Assembly: GCA_963920765.1 (NCBI GenBank)
Contig: OY987251.1
Span: forward strand, 15,007,219-15,071,218
From: Ulota crispa
Lineage: Eukaryota > Streptophyta > Bryopsida > Orthotrichales > Orthotrichaceae
Direction: 5' to 3'
Length of the DNA: 64,000 bases
In this document: one piece after another, positions 1 through 11,213 of the stretch
Numbering within the stretch: position 1 is the first letter of the stretch
Layout: every line of letters begins with the position of its first letter
The notes under the pieces: model-generated
Told to the model about the DNA's origin: nothing
The model's input: the letters and a program-made list of their open reading frames with translations, nothing else
The model's database searches: none
Translations under genes and position numbers: made by a program

Positions 1-1150
1 ATTGATTTGACAAAGTTTACAAGCAAATTTTAGCTTCAAATTTCTAATAACAATGCTTTGTATCTTTTCTTTTGTTGCAAACTTCAATTTTTTTCTAAAA
101 AGGTATACACTACAGCACATCTAAGAATTGTATAGTACCCTAAAGAAAGAGTACACAAGTCCCTCCTATAGGATTCAAAGAAGTATGTACTAAAAATAAA
201 TTAGTTTTTGGCAAAATAAACATATTATCATGTTTAGGTACAAACTTAATGACAATGTATGATTCAAATAACAAAAAATACTTTCCATAAAGAAATATGT
301 ATTTTACTAAATTTGGTCATAATCACCCTAACATTAAAATCTCTACAAAAAAAAAATTGAATTTTTTTGGAAATGTTTGTTTGAAAGAAAGATGTGCATA
401 TGGATGTCTTCTACATGTCTATGCACCAAATTTCAAAAATTCATCACCAATGTTTTTTAATTTATTTTCTTGTAAAACTATGATTTTGACACAATTTTTT
501 TACCAAAAATAGGATTTTGGTTTTTAGTAACTGAAATTTGGTATGCTTGATCATGATTGCACAAGGTTCACATACAAAAAAATATGAGGATAAAATGCCA
601 ATTATATTCTTTGTTATAGCAACTTTTATGGATGCCTTGAGAGGGACTTATATACTCTTTCTTTTAGGTACTGTACAGTACGAAGACTTCAGGCACTTGC
701 GGACTGACTGGCAAAACTTCAAACCACTAACTTGCAAAGTCGTACTGATTTCAAGGGCGTTCCCTAAATTACAATGATAACCAGACAGAAAAAATCAAAG
801 GACACATCTGAAATCTGAATAGAAACAAGCATGCGCTTACCCAGAGGTGCACTATTCGCATATCTAGAACCGATTAGGCTAGGTACCGAGAACCAAAACA
901 GTCCGCAAAGTATCCGAGGTGATATATTCGAATCGATCTACCCACTCTTTATATTTGTGGTCTTCATGGTAAGAGGTAAGAAACCAATATGAACAACATA
1001 CCTACTTGTCTTCAAAGCTCCCAAAAAAGGCCCAAATCAGTTTACAATACAGATGCGCCACAGGTGGTCACAGAGCCCCCGCTACCAAATAAATCACAAA
1101 ACAAACCATATTTTGCGTTGTTTATACAAGATACGTAAAACAGATCACCA
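1..1150. other. AT-rich flank with no gene seen
   Basis: I see no coding signal. Bases 1-650 are very AT-rich. From about 650 the composition becomes more balanced, and the last few hundred bases probably hold the 3' UTR and downstream region of the UBC32-like gene on the minus strand. Confidence 0.5.
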
Positions 1151-3011
1151 CTACAATTTGGGTGGTGTAGGATCTGGTATCCCTACTTCTGACCTCATCA
1201 ATTTCTTGATAATCAGAGCAAGGATTGCAATTGTCAAAGCAATAGCTAAAAACGTGAGAGTAGAATCATTTGGTGGTTGTGGCACTACATGCCTTACTTG
1301 AGGGGCTGGAGAGCCCGCAACTGCTTGTACAGGATGGACATCTGCTTGCAGTTGATGCGGGGGTTGTGTCTCCGCAGCATCACCAGGAGAGGCACACCGA
1401 TCGTCTGCGCTGGAGTTTACAGCTACGGGTCCAGCATGAGCATTCACTTCAATCTCGTGCACATTCTCAACCACTGCGTCTCTTGCTGGCTCCTCGGCAA
1501 CAGGGATTTCCTCGCTAGACTCTCGATCCCCATCATCCTCTTCGGCAGACACCGCTTCCCCATTTGCAAGCGGCAGCTCGGGAACTGGTGGAAGTTTTTC
1601 AATCAAAGCTTCATGTATCTGGACAGATCCAAAAGGCGGGGTACTAGTAAATTATGGTATCAACCAAGAATACAATGTTTTAAAACATCAGTGAATAGAA
1701 GCAACCATGCACGATTTTTAGACACACTCTTGAAAAACAGCAACTCATAAAAACGCATCGCTGATTGAAGTGGCTATGTACCTCATCAATAAGAGCTTGC
1801 CTTCCTGCATTACCAAACTTTGGAGCTCCTAGTCTTGACTTGATGGCTAATGCACGGCGCTCCTCCTTGGTGTAGTCCAACGACCCTAGAGCACCATCTG
1901 GTTTTGTAGGCATGAACGCTATCAGAGCAACCAGGGCCGTCCGCACTGCTCCATTACAGGAAATAATAATTTAGTGAGTTTGATGTTGTAGGATAACTTT
2001 TTCCAAAACTGAGACATAAAATGTGCTTCTTTTACGAAAGAAATGCCACATCACAATATTGCACCGGAGAATACACAAAGCCAAGCCATTTCGGAATATC
2101 TCCAAAAAGTAGAACTAATTCGAATCCGCGGTTTTGCCGCTTCAAAAGATATTGTGGGCCATGATACTTTCGAGGCCAATAATCATAAGCTCGTCTTGTG
2201 AACCGACGGTTACTACTCCAGTCTCACAACACATATGTTCTATTATAATTTCTACAACTGTTTGATTCTTCATCGAGAAACTCAATTGCCAAAACACAGA
2301 CAAACCGTGAGATACATACCGCTCCAGGATGGTTGCCAATGCTCCGGATGGTGTTGAGATATGCTCAGACATATCTTGGTTTGAGTTTCGAATCGACCGT
2401 TTGGCTGCAGAAACATGTAGTCAATATCTAGAGCTTCTGATTATCCTTGAAATTAGAAAGTATAGACTAATATCGAGACAAATTCCAAGGTCAACAGCGG
2501 TCAGAATCGTACTGTGAGGAGCATAAAGGCAGGAGGCTTGAACGGATACTCTGGAGGCAACTGGATGCGGCCATGATAAATGCCACCCTCAAACTCTGAA
2601 TCCGAAGGACCACGAATTGCGAAATGCCATTCAAATATATTGTCCTGGTCGTGCAGAAATCACAAGTCAGCCATCGTAACTAATTGTTATACATGGCCTG
2701 TAAGCGTCTAGTTTCCATCATATAAATCTGTAGGTGCCCGTATTTGGCATCCGATGACACTGTCGGTTCTTAAAAACTACTTCACATAGAATAGCAATTC
2801 ACACAGTCTTAAAGAATTCAAAAAACTTACTGGCAAGCTGCAATTGTTGAACAGAAAAATCTGAAGGGAAATCACTTCTTAGAAAAGAATTCAAGCGAAC
2901 CTCAAGAGGAAGGCTCATGTAATCCGCAATGCGATTGTTCTGCATCTCCTTCACTTCCTGAAGAATGCGTTTAACCGCGGGATTCTTCATGTTATATTTC
3001 TCCTCCGCCAT
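1151..3011 (-). CDS. UBC32: UBC32-like ER tail-anchored ubiquitin-conjugating enzyme E2 (UBE2J1/Ubc6 type)
   Basis: The enzyme takes ubiquitin from E1 on a thioester cysteine and passes it to ER-associated degradation substrates; plant UBC32 is an ERAD E2. Exons in transcript order are 3011-2901, 2644-2513, 2404-2320, 1945-1782 and 1618-1151; all junctions are GT-AG and keep frame, giving 319 aa. The N-terminus MAEEKYNMKNPAVKRI is typical of the family. The UBC core (about 10-165) contains FEGGIYHGRIQLPPEYPFKPP, then PNGRFETQTKIC with catalytic Cys93, then HHPEHWQPSWS. A low-complexity Ala/Glu/Pro linker follows. A hydrophobic segment at about 283-300 (TFLAIALTIAILALII, then KK) is the C-terminal ER anchor. 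The start was chosen at MAEEK because the 14 upstream codons are not family-like and a polypyrimidine-CAG acceptor lies just before it, suggesting a 5' UTR intron. Length matches the roughly 310-aa plant homologues. The symbol is by homology; UBC33/34-type paralogues are less likely. Confidence 0.93.
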
Positions 3012-3830
3012 CTTGCCGAATCGAACTGAAAAAAGCTTCAGATGATCATGCAAAAAATCAACCTAAAATTGTCCAAAAGTAAGCAATCCCAGTGTCGTGC
3101 TCACCACCCTCATAAAAAACCGAACTTCAAAGCAAACCGCTTTGAGCAAAGCCCTCTAAATCCTCACAGAATTCTCAAACGTCGGCAATCAGCGCTACTA
3201 GAGAACACCCAACGTCATAAATAATCTCCAGCAGGTGACCAATAAAAAACTCTGCTTTTTCCACCATCAATGACCTAGTTCACTGCAACATCTCAGACAC
3301 GAATGCCCCTCCAAATGGAGGGATATGCCAAAACCGTTCAACAGTTGCAAACTAGTCCAAACACTTGCCAATACACCCTCTCTCTAGCTCCTGCGCTTGT
3401 TCACCGTCCGTTTAGCCTCTACCACTAACCCTAATAGTTGATTGGATCGAACAAGGACGCCAAAAAGTAATTCAATTGCTCTTCAAGCACACGATTCGAA
3501 TCCAGGCGCAGATCGAAGGATCTCACTGGGATTACAGAGCGGAGACCAGTGCACGTTGCGAGGAGGGCAGCATTCCGCGCAGGCGAGGCAAGGGAGGAGT
3601 GAAGCACGAGTGCAGGGGGGTGTGCAAGGGGCGGGGACGGGCAAAGCTCCGGGCACGGGCATGGGCGCGGGTCTGGTTGTACCGTGGTGAAGTGGCCCTG
3701 AAGAGCGCGTCGAACCAGATTGCGCACTTTCCCAGAGATTTTGTGCTTTGGTAGGTCCAAGGGTCTGTCGGGGCCACGTGTCGATTGTGACGCATCTGGC
3801 CAATCAGCGTTCATTCCTCCCTAATTGCAC
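3012..3830. promoter_or_regulatory. 5' leader and GC-rich promoter region of the UBC32-like gene
   Basis: The stretch upstream of the start codon includes a clearly GC-rich island at about 3530-3780. Long open frames occur here on both strands, but they overlap each other and resemble no family, so they look like GC-driven chance ORFs. A 5' UTR exon with an intron ending just before position 3025 is likely. No TATA box stands out. Confidence 0.45.
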
Positions 3831-4396
3831 CGTCCATGAACATACTATTGTATTGGTGTACAACATCATCAAAATTGTCCTGGGACACTAGAAGTATTAA
3901 TAAATCCTATAATTGCACAAAAGGTTACAATTAAAGCGTTGCTATGTATAGGGCAATGTTTGAGGAGGAGGGGATTGCAAGAAATAAACGGCCGATGAGG
4001 AGGGTGGAGCCCAACGAGGAGGCTGTTTGTTTCTTGCAATTTCCGACGACGAGAGGCCATTGCCCTGCGTAAACCATTGGCAGGATGCAAAAAATTTGGA
4101 TGAAACAGAAGCGGGAATGAAGAATTCAGAATGAAGAATCCATAATGCTTGATTATGCAATTTTTCCCAAGTAATCGTGGATTACAGTGCAGAACCCACC
4201 CCGCAAAATGAATGGGAGGAATCCTGGCAGTGGTTTATGTAAAAGCAACTAATAATAGAAAGCGGGTCCGTGGGTTATTAGGTAGACTTTTAGAAGTTAG
4301 ACATCTATTTTTTTATTTTTTATGACATTTTCATATTGCATGGTATTTTCACACCTCAAGTTTCAAACAAAACTAGTTACTTGTTTGAGAGTATTA
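3831..4396. other. Intergenic, nothing recognised
   Basis: The DNA is mixed at first and becomes AT-rich. I see no coding or structured element here. Confidence 0.4.
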
Positions 4397-4672
4397 GGTT
4401 AAAGGAATCACTAAAGCGACAACCTAAATTGTTAATGGCACACCCCATGGGTTGTCTGAGCATGTGAATTGAGAATTTATTGGTAAAATTTTAGATCTAA
4501 ATGGTCCATCATTCTTTTAATTACAATATTATCACCTCAAAAGAAAGAAGAATACACAAAATTGTTAGTGAATTTTTCCTAAATCACATGTTTCATTCAG
4601 TATGCTCATAATAAATCTTGGAACTTTGTTGTTAACAATATGGGATGTTGCTTTAGCATTTCCCTAGACTTA
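4397..4672. mobile_element. Small element with terminal inverted repeats (first of an abutting pair)
   Basis: The left end reads GGAATCACTAAAGCGACAAC and the right end, reverse-complemented, reads GGGAAATGCTAAAGCAACAT. Pairing continues to a shared ATTGTTAA. There is no ORF. It looks like a decayed MITE; the superfamily is not assignable because no clean target duplication is visible. Confidence 0.45.
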
Positions 4673-5083
4673 GGGAACTATTAAAACAACACCCAAAATT
4701 GCTAAAGCTACACCTCCCAAGGTGTGCTTTGAGCATAAAATGTGAGAATTCAATGCTGATTTTTTTGATTTGGACTAAAAGATTTGTTCACCTCTATCAT
4801 TCTAAGGCCACATCCAAAATATTTGAAGGTACTTGAATTTGAAATTACAGGTATTTTGAATTACATAAAGCAAAAATAAATTAAAAATATAGCAATGGTG
4901 CAATAAAGGTTCAATAAAATATTATATTTTTCCTTCCTCCTCTCTAGGAAGTGTAATGCCATGATTAAAAGAATAATGGACCACTTGAATCAAGAATTTT
5001 AGCATTAAAACCTCAAATTGTGTGCTTATAAGGGTGTCGCTTTAGCAATTTTGGGTGTAGATTTAGTAATACCCTAGATCTTT
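4664..5083. mobile_element. Second related inverted-repeat element of the pair
   Basis: The left end holds CAACACCCAAAATTGCTAAAGC and the right end its inverse (GCTTTAGCAATTTTGGGTGT). The internal segment CACCTCCCAAGGTGTGCTTTGAGCAT resembles the equivalent part of the element at 4397-4672, so the two are diverged copies lying side by side. No ORF. Confidence 0.5.
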
Positions 5084-6919
5084 TGTGAAAATCATCAAAA
5101 TTGCATTTCATTGGACATTGCCAAATTGTATTATGAAAAATATTTGAAGTTTTGTTCAACTTTCATGTTTATTGAAACAACAACAATGTGCACTTTTGTG
5201 CAATTTAATCTTATTCATTTTGTTCACCTTGAATCAAGCCTTGAATTGAGCCTTGAATTGAGCCTTGAATTGAAGCTTTGGTCCCTCTCTCGTGTCTCCA
5301 AGCAAAAAATAAAATAAAATATTTTTAACACCGTATGCAAAGCAATAGTATTTTGTATTTTGTATTTTGTTTACAGTTGCAACGGTGGAACCTAAACCTC
5401 AATTTAATGAGAAGACAATTGAATGTGATAGGGTTGCAAACAACTATGATGTGTTGCCGTTACAAATGTAAATGCAAGAGTGCAAGTGAAGCTTGCCATA
5501 TTTTATGACTTTTAAATTGATTTTAACAAAGTTAATAAAATTGATTTCCTTTAAAAGTTCTTCTATAATGCAAAATAGGTCATATTAAAATTAAAGGATT
5601 TCAATGTTAGGAAGGAAAACTTCCTCCTTATTAAGTGATAAAGTTGCTTGATAATGCCTAATTTTATTATCCACTTTTCTTCACCTATGCAAAATGAAGG
5701 GAAATGAATAACAAAACTTGCATGCATGTTGCAATGAGCCAGATCTATAAAAGTGAGGGAAGCTAATCATGCACATTTATGACAACAATGTCTCCCCAAA
5801 GTTCAAATGGTTAAATATTATGTGATTTTACTTCCAAACCATAATTTGCTTTACCATGATAAAATTTGTACCAGATCACACGAGTCTTTTGTCATAATAT
5901 TTAGGACTTTAACACCGTTTAATGCTACATGAAATGTAAGTGAAGGGCAAGACTTACATATCCTTACCGAGCATTTAATTCATTCAAAGACACGAGATTC
6001 ATTAAATGTCAAAACAGCAAACACTGGAAATGATTTGTATTTTTTTAAAGTATGTTCTACCAGCCCCCTTGCATTCATTTATTTTTCTCCGTATTTTGAA
6101 TCCCAAATGGGTCCAAAATCAGATAGAAACACGCATTTTACACATTCAAATTTAAAAAAATCATGTCACTTAAATACAAACTTGTGGACTTACGAATGGT
6201 CATAGTTTTGCTGACTTTTAAAATTAAGAATGTGAAATACTCAAACTTCTAAATCAAGAAAACCAGAAAACTGATTCGAATATACTAACTTTGAAGAAAA
6301 TGTAAAGGCTAAAAGAAGGCTAACAGACCTAAAACAGACCACCACGAACAAAAGCAGTTTACCATAAGTATCTCACTTCCCACCCTATGTATTGTTGGGA
6401 TGCTGTATCGTTAAACACCAAAATGGATAGGGAGGCACAGGAGTCCAGGTCAATCAAACATGTGAAAATTAGCCGAATCTATTATTGAACAAATGAACTC
6501 CAATGTAAGAAACATAGTCCAGTATGATCTTGTATCTTGAAAAGGTGTCAAAGTAAACCCTACTAGTATAGCTTCCTAGATGCTTTTCAGGAGGTGTAGC
6601 GAAAGCCTAGAACTGGCAAACTAGGAATCAGAACATGCCTTCGAGCCTTTCGCAAGCGCAATGCAAGCCCACCACTCTTCAATATATTGAAATTCATGCT
6701 GCTGTATTAGGTCTCAAAAAATGTGTACAATATCGTATGCAAACCTGCGATATGTCAAGGTAAAAAATATGAAATAAATAAATATATTCAAGTGACTATT
6801 TAAGCCGGCCAAACGATTCACTCGTTATTTTAAGACTCTACAACAGACAAAGAATAATCCCCGCCAGAAACTAGACATGCAAGACTCAGAATGGACGATG
6901 ATCAGAATCAAGAAACTAT
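5084..6919. other. AT-rich intergenic DNA with a short tandem repeat
   Basis: No gene recognised. At about 5230-5275 a 12-bp unit (TTGAATTGAGCC) is repeated in tandem about three times. The part from about 6300 on is less AT-rich and may contain the 3' UTR of the EMC6 gene. Confidence 0.4.
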
Positions 6920-8235
6920 CTATTGAAGAGAAACATAACAAAATTGATCGAAAACGCTGTAAGGATACGTCCAGAATAGAATAAAAGACTGCCACAGCCA
7001 ACCCACCAGATCATTCCCCGGGTCAGTAGATGTCCTCAAATTACATAAGTCTTAACATGACACGATTAATCATTTTTGTGAGAATCATAGTTCAAATTTA
7101 CACCACCAGAATTAGCAAGAAAATTTGCATGTCAAACGTAAACAAAATTGGACGAGAAAAAGTTCCTACATGACGTACTAGAAACTGCTAGAATTACAGG
7201 AGATCAATTGAGGGTTTTTGGTCCTTTAGGGGTGAAGGCAACTAACTCCGAGATCCCAATTCGCAAGGAACAACACTTGAGAAGGGAAGTGCAAGAGAAA
7301 CTCACCAGCATGCCTTGCCCAATGCCATCGAAGAGAACACGGTTCCATGAGTCAAAGTACGAGTGCACATCCAATTTTGCTTTAGCAGCAATTCCCCCAG
7401 AAGCAAGCATCATAATCGAAAAATAGCACAGGAAGCCAGAAATTCCTGTCAACCCTAGCACTCCCGCAATCACGCCTCCCACGATGGACAAAAATGTGCG
7501 GCTGCATTCCAACCAACACAAAACACGTCAGCAACCGTGAGTTCCTCAATGAACTCTAACGAGTCACACACAGAAAAGAAAATCGGGATTACCTATAATA
7601 GATTATGCGCATGTTAAGCTGCACATTTTCCTGACTGTAAGCAGGCACCTCATCGGCTTCGTCGTTTTTCTTTGTTGACTCTTTGGCACTGCCTGTAGTA
7701 AACAGAAAAAAAACCGCAATTTTTTCAGAAACAAAAGGCACCTCAAATTAGAGCGAAACAGAGAAATCCTGATTCTTAACTCCCATCGACGGGCTTCAAA
7801 TTTTCAGATTCGTCTAAATAATTTGATCACCCAGAGTCTGATAAATCCAGTCATTCGAAAACCGAAATCCGAAACCTATATCTCGGGGATCCAGAAAATA
7901 TACACTCTACTAATTTGATTGGACTTCGGGATTCCAGGATGAAAACACGAAGAGGCTAGCGAGGTAGAAAATCCTGATAAACAGCCCTTCGCTTCTCCCG
8001 TCGAGCCTCCCCTGTTCAGAATTGTCCAAAAACAGTTTCGCTAGTCGCTAATCTACTAAATCCAATCACTTGAAACCCTAAACCCAAAATGCGTGTCTCA
8101 GGGAGCCAAAAAAATACTATAGTTCGTTGATCCAAGCTTGCGGATCTCACGATGAAGTAAAAAGACAAGAAAGAGGACCGAAGCCGCGTGCTTACTTGGA
8201 CGCGACGTTACTGCCGTGCGTGGAGTCGGCGCCAT
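6920..8235 (-). CDS. EMC6: ER membrane protein complex subunit 6 (EMC6, Rab5-interacting family)
   Basis: EMC6 is a core subunit of the ER membrane protein complex, an insertase for tail-anchored and multi-pass proteins. Exons in transcript order are 8235-8196, 7692-7593, 7501-7306 and 6988-6920; all GT-AG junctions keep frame and give 134 aa. The cytosolic N-terminus (1-46) is charged. The conserved core begins IIYYSRTFLSIVGGV and contains a second hydrophobic stretch, GFLCYFSIMMLASGG, followed by the family signature YFDSWNRVLFDGIGQGML. The last exon gives SFILFWTYPYSVF, the third membrane segment. That exon was found by homology because it is too short to stand out as an ORF. The start is the only ATG in a suitable first exon (GCGATGGCG context). 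Fungal and animal EMC6 proteins are slightly shorter at the N-terminus. Confidence 0.92.
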
Positions 8236-8510
8236 CGCTGCAGCTCTTTCGATGAAATCTTTCTTCGCAATGCAGACAGTCTGAGGAGAAAGGAGTAACT
8301 TACCGGAGGGCAGAGAAGTGAGGGCTTTCAGGTGTTGGAAGTTGGATGAATAACAGTGTGAATGAAGTTTTTGGATGAAGAAAAGTAGCTCCTATGGATG
8401 ATTTTTCCTCCAAATTTTGTAACGTATCAAAGGCACTCAACCCGGCATTGTTTTGTTGGAAGATTGGAAGAAAAGTGATCAATGGGATGGAAATGATTAA
8501 ATAGATAAAT

Positions 8511-8921
8511 GTTTTGGGGGAAATGGTATATGTATCACAGTCACCTTTTCAACTATTCTACCACACCTCCTAGCTGATGTTCATAGTATTATAAGTGTAG
8601 AATATGGGTAAAACACCACTAATTTGAAAATACAACTTGACATAGAAGTAGGAGTTTCAACTTTTTTTTTTAGCTCTGAATTCCGTTCAAGATTTAAATT
8701 ATGCTAAGTTAAATTTTAGATTTAATTTTTTTTACTATGAGCGAGATTGGAGCTAAAAAACAAAATTGAAATGACAACTTCTATGTCCAGTTGTATTTTC
8801 AAGTTAGTATTGTTTTACCCGTGGTCCACACCTACTATAATATTGTAAATATCAGGCATTTATAGTAGGTGTAGTAGAATAGTCAAAAAGTATGGTACAT
8901 ATATCAATTCCCACATTTTGG
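8511..8921. mobile_element. Foldback (long terminal inverted repeat) element
   Basis: The two halves are near reverse complements. The left arm runs from TGGGGGAAATGGTATATGTA through GGGTAAAACACCACTAA and AATACAACTTGACATAGAAG. The right arm carries the inverse of each, ending TACATATATCAATTCCCACA. Arms are about 180 bp around a short AT-rich centre. There is no ORF. It lies about 275 bp upstream of the EMC6 start codon, in its promoter region. Confidence 0.6.
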
Positions 8922-10200
8922 TGATCAAAAGAATAGGAATCATTTCAAATTTAGCATGTGTAGAAATATTTGTGCAATATTAATCTTATAGTCTACACTA
9001 GTTGAAAGAAGTTTCATATTGCTCACTTAGAAGATTGCATATTCTTATTAATTAATCATTTGGTCTCATAACTAGGTTTTCTAATTTTCTTTTCATCATG
9101 TGAAAATTTTATCATTATGTGGGTTTGTATTATGCCTTATTGAGAGTTAAATAGTTTCATACAATGTATAATGGTTGAGTTTTCTTACAAAAAAATAACT
9201 GAATTCATTCTTGTATTTTATTGATTCTCTAAAACTAGTTCAATATACTAGATGGTTGAGACTGTATCTAAGATTATTTCAAGAAATCATAGAAAATGAA
9301 AAATAAGGGAATGCATATACTCTTATGGGTTTGCATAATTTTATCAAAACATCATCAATAATTAATTTTGCATAATTATTTGGTTCATTTGGTTGGATAA
9401 ATGAAGACTAGTTTGTAAAAAGATTTGAAGCAAAGAGGACTTTTTACAATATGAGGACAAATTTTTTCATTAGTTCAAACTTTAACCCAACTATATTTAT
9501 TTGGATCTTCTAATTTGAATATTAATGCTTGAGATTATATATTAGGAATAATTCTATAAAAAAAAAGTATTTAATTAGTAATGTTATATCTTAGACAACT
9601 TTTTGCCATAAAAACAACAACTGAATCCATGGAAAATATGTTTTAGTTGTTGTTGATTCATTCCAAGAGTAGCACCTTTAGATTGAAGCCACTTTACATT
9701 TGGTAACAAGGAACACATATTACAAGCATACTATATTTGTTTGGATTTTAAATTGCAGGATCACTTTGACTATGCCATCGCCCAAAGACCATTCCACACT
9801 TTACACAAATGACAATGTTTTGCACTTATGATAATAATAAAAGGTAAACGTGTACAAAAATAATAATGAAGGCTTTTCTAACACGAAGTTAGAGTGTTTC
9901 AGTATCATACAACAGTAATGCTCACCAAACAGAAGCATCTCTAGAAGAAGAAGAGACTGGCAACACAGAAAGGCACTAAGTTAACTTCTCATGCAAATCT
10001 CGAAATTTGGCGCATTGCCAGGGACCCAGGGTTTGCTACGCAATGGAGCTTCTCAGGTTCAAGTTTCATATTGAACTCGGCCAGACCAGGCCCGGCCCCT
10101 TTTAAATTTGGAGGCAAAAAGCTGCGAAAGAACTGGATACTATATGAAGTCAGGAAGACCCTGTCCCGGCCTGACCCAGCGGGACACCGTGCGGATGCGT
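8922..10200. other. AT-rich intergenic DNA, nothing recognised
   Basis: The sequence is strongly AT-rich, with no coding signal or clear repeat until about 9950, where GC content rises towards the next gene's leader. Confidence 0.4.
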
Positions 10201-11213
10201 CAATGCTACACAACACTGTAACTTAGTGCATCCCCCTGCCTTGCTTGCACTGACTGGCACTCTGGCCTCACATGCCTCCAAACTGAATCGTCTGCGCTCG
10301 AAGCTTGTTTCCGGGGGCTCCTCGTGTTGTGTGCGCGACGCGGCTGCCGTTCTACTTCCGATCGTGCTCTTGCGCACGGAAAGGAAGAGAGGGTGCCTTC
10401 GCCAACTCGCTTGCTGGATTAGCGGCGGCGCCATTGACACGGTGGAGTACGGGGATTCGGTGGCGGCAGTCGAACGCGACGCCGCGCGGACATCGCAGGT
10501 GGTGTGCCGAGAGGGAGACCTTGAATGCAGTTCGTGTGCGATTGTGGCGAAGAGTAGAACTGACGGCTTTCTGGCTCTGCTCAGCGAAACCTGGGCATGG
10601 TTGCAGTGGAGTGAAAGAGTGCAGTTCGCATGCGCGTGGGAGCCAACCGCCTGTGTCGCGGCAGTTTGGCAATTCAGTGGGAGGAAAATGTTTGTGTGGC
10701 GAAGGTCAAATTGGTCGAGGATTTCGTGTGTGCTACGTGCAGAGAGCCAGCGCAGCTCCGAGGTGAGGTGCAAGAACAGGAGAGGGGGTAGGAGCAGACG
10801 CAGACGCCGGCGCAGAGGTGCAGAAAACAAGGTGAGAATTCTTCTATCATGTATTTGAACGTCTTTGGATTACAAAAGGCACCACAGGTGATATCCTGTG
10901 CAGAGACATGGCTTCCTAACATACAGCTTACGGAAGGGCGAGCGCTCGAAAGCTTGTGTGCTTTGAATTTACGTGTCCTAATCCACGCCAACGCGATTTA
11001 AGCTGAGGAGGGGTTTACCGGCTGCTAACAAGGGGTGCGGCTGGCAGGTTGGAGAGGGAGAGTTCTTTTCCGGATTGTATCACTTAGGGTTGGTATCGTA
11101 GCAAGAACCAGGGAGTTCCACAATCTGCTCTGGGAGCAGGGGATGAGGGCATGCAAGGGTTTGCAACAAGTTGTAGAGTGAGAGAGGACGAGCTGTTGCA
11201 GCGGTAGCGAGCT
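10201..11213 (+). promoter_or_regulatory. GC-rich promoter and probable spliced 5' leader of the downstream gene
   Basis: Bases 10200-10830 are GC-rich and open in several frames on both strands, without family similarity. A donor (ACAAG then GTGAGA) lies at 10831/10832. A good acceptor (TTGCAG) ends at 11201, twelve bases before the predicted start codon at 11214. A 5' UTR exon followed by a 370-bp intron is therefore the simplest reading. Confidence 0.45.

Noticed and set aside
3485..3520. GATTCGAATCC resembling a tRNA T-arm
   Set aside because: No matching acceptor, D-arm or anticodon arm can be folded around it; the other TTCGAATC words in the window likewise lack a cloverleaf.
3431..3814. 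Overlapping ORFs of 80-130 codons upstream of the UBC32-like gene
   Set aside because: Open in most frames because of GC content; no family similarity.
10150..10858. Long ORFs on both strands (226 and 210 codons)
   Set aside because: They overlap antisense to each other in a GC-rich leader with a clear splice donor at its end, and neither shows a domain.
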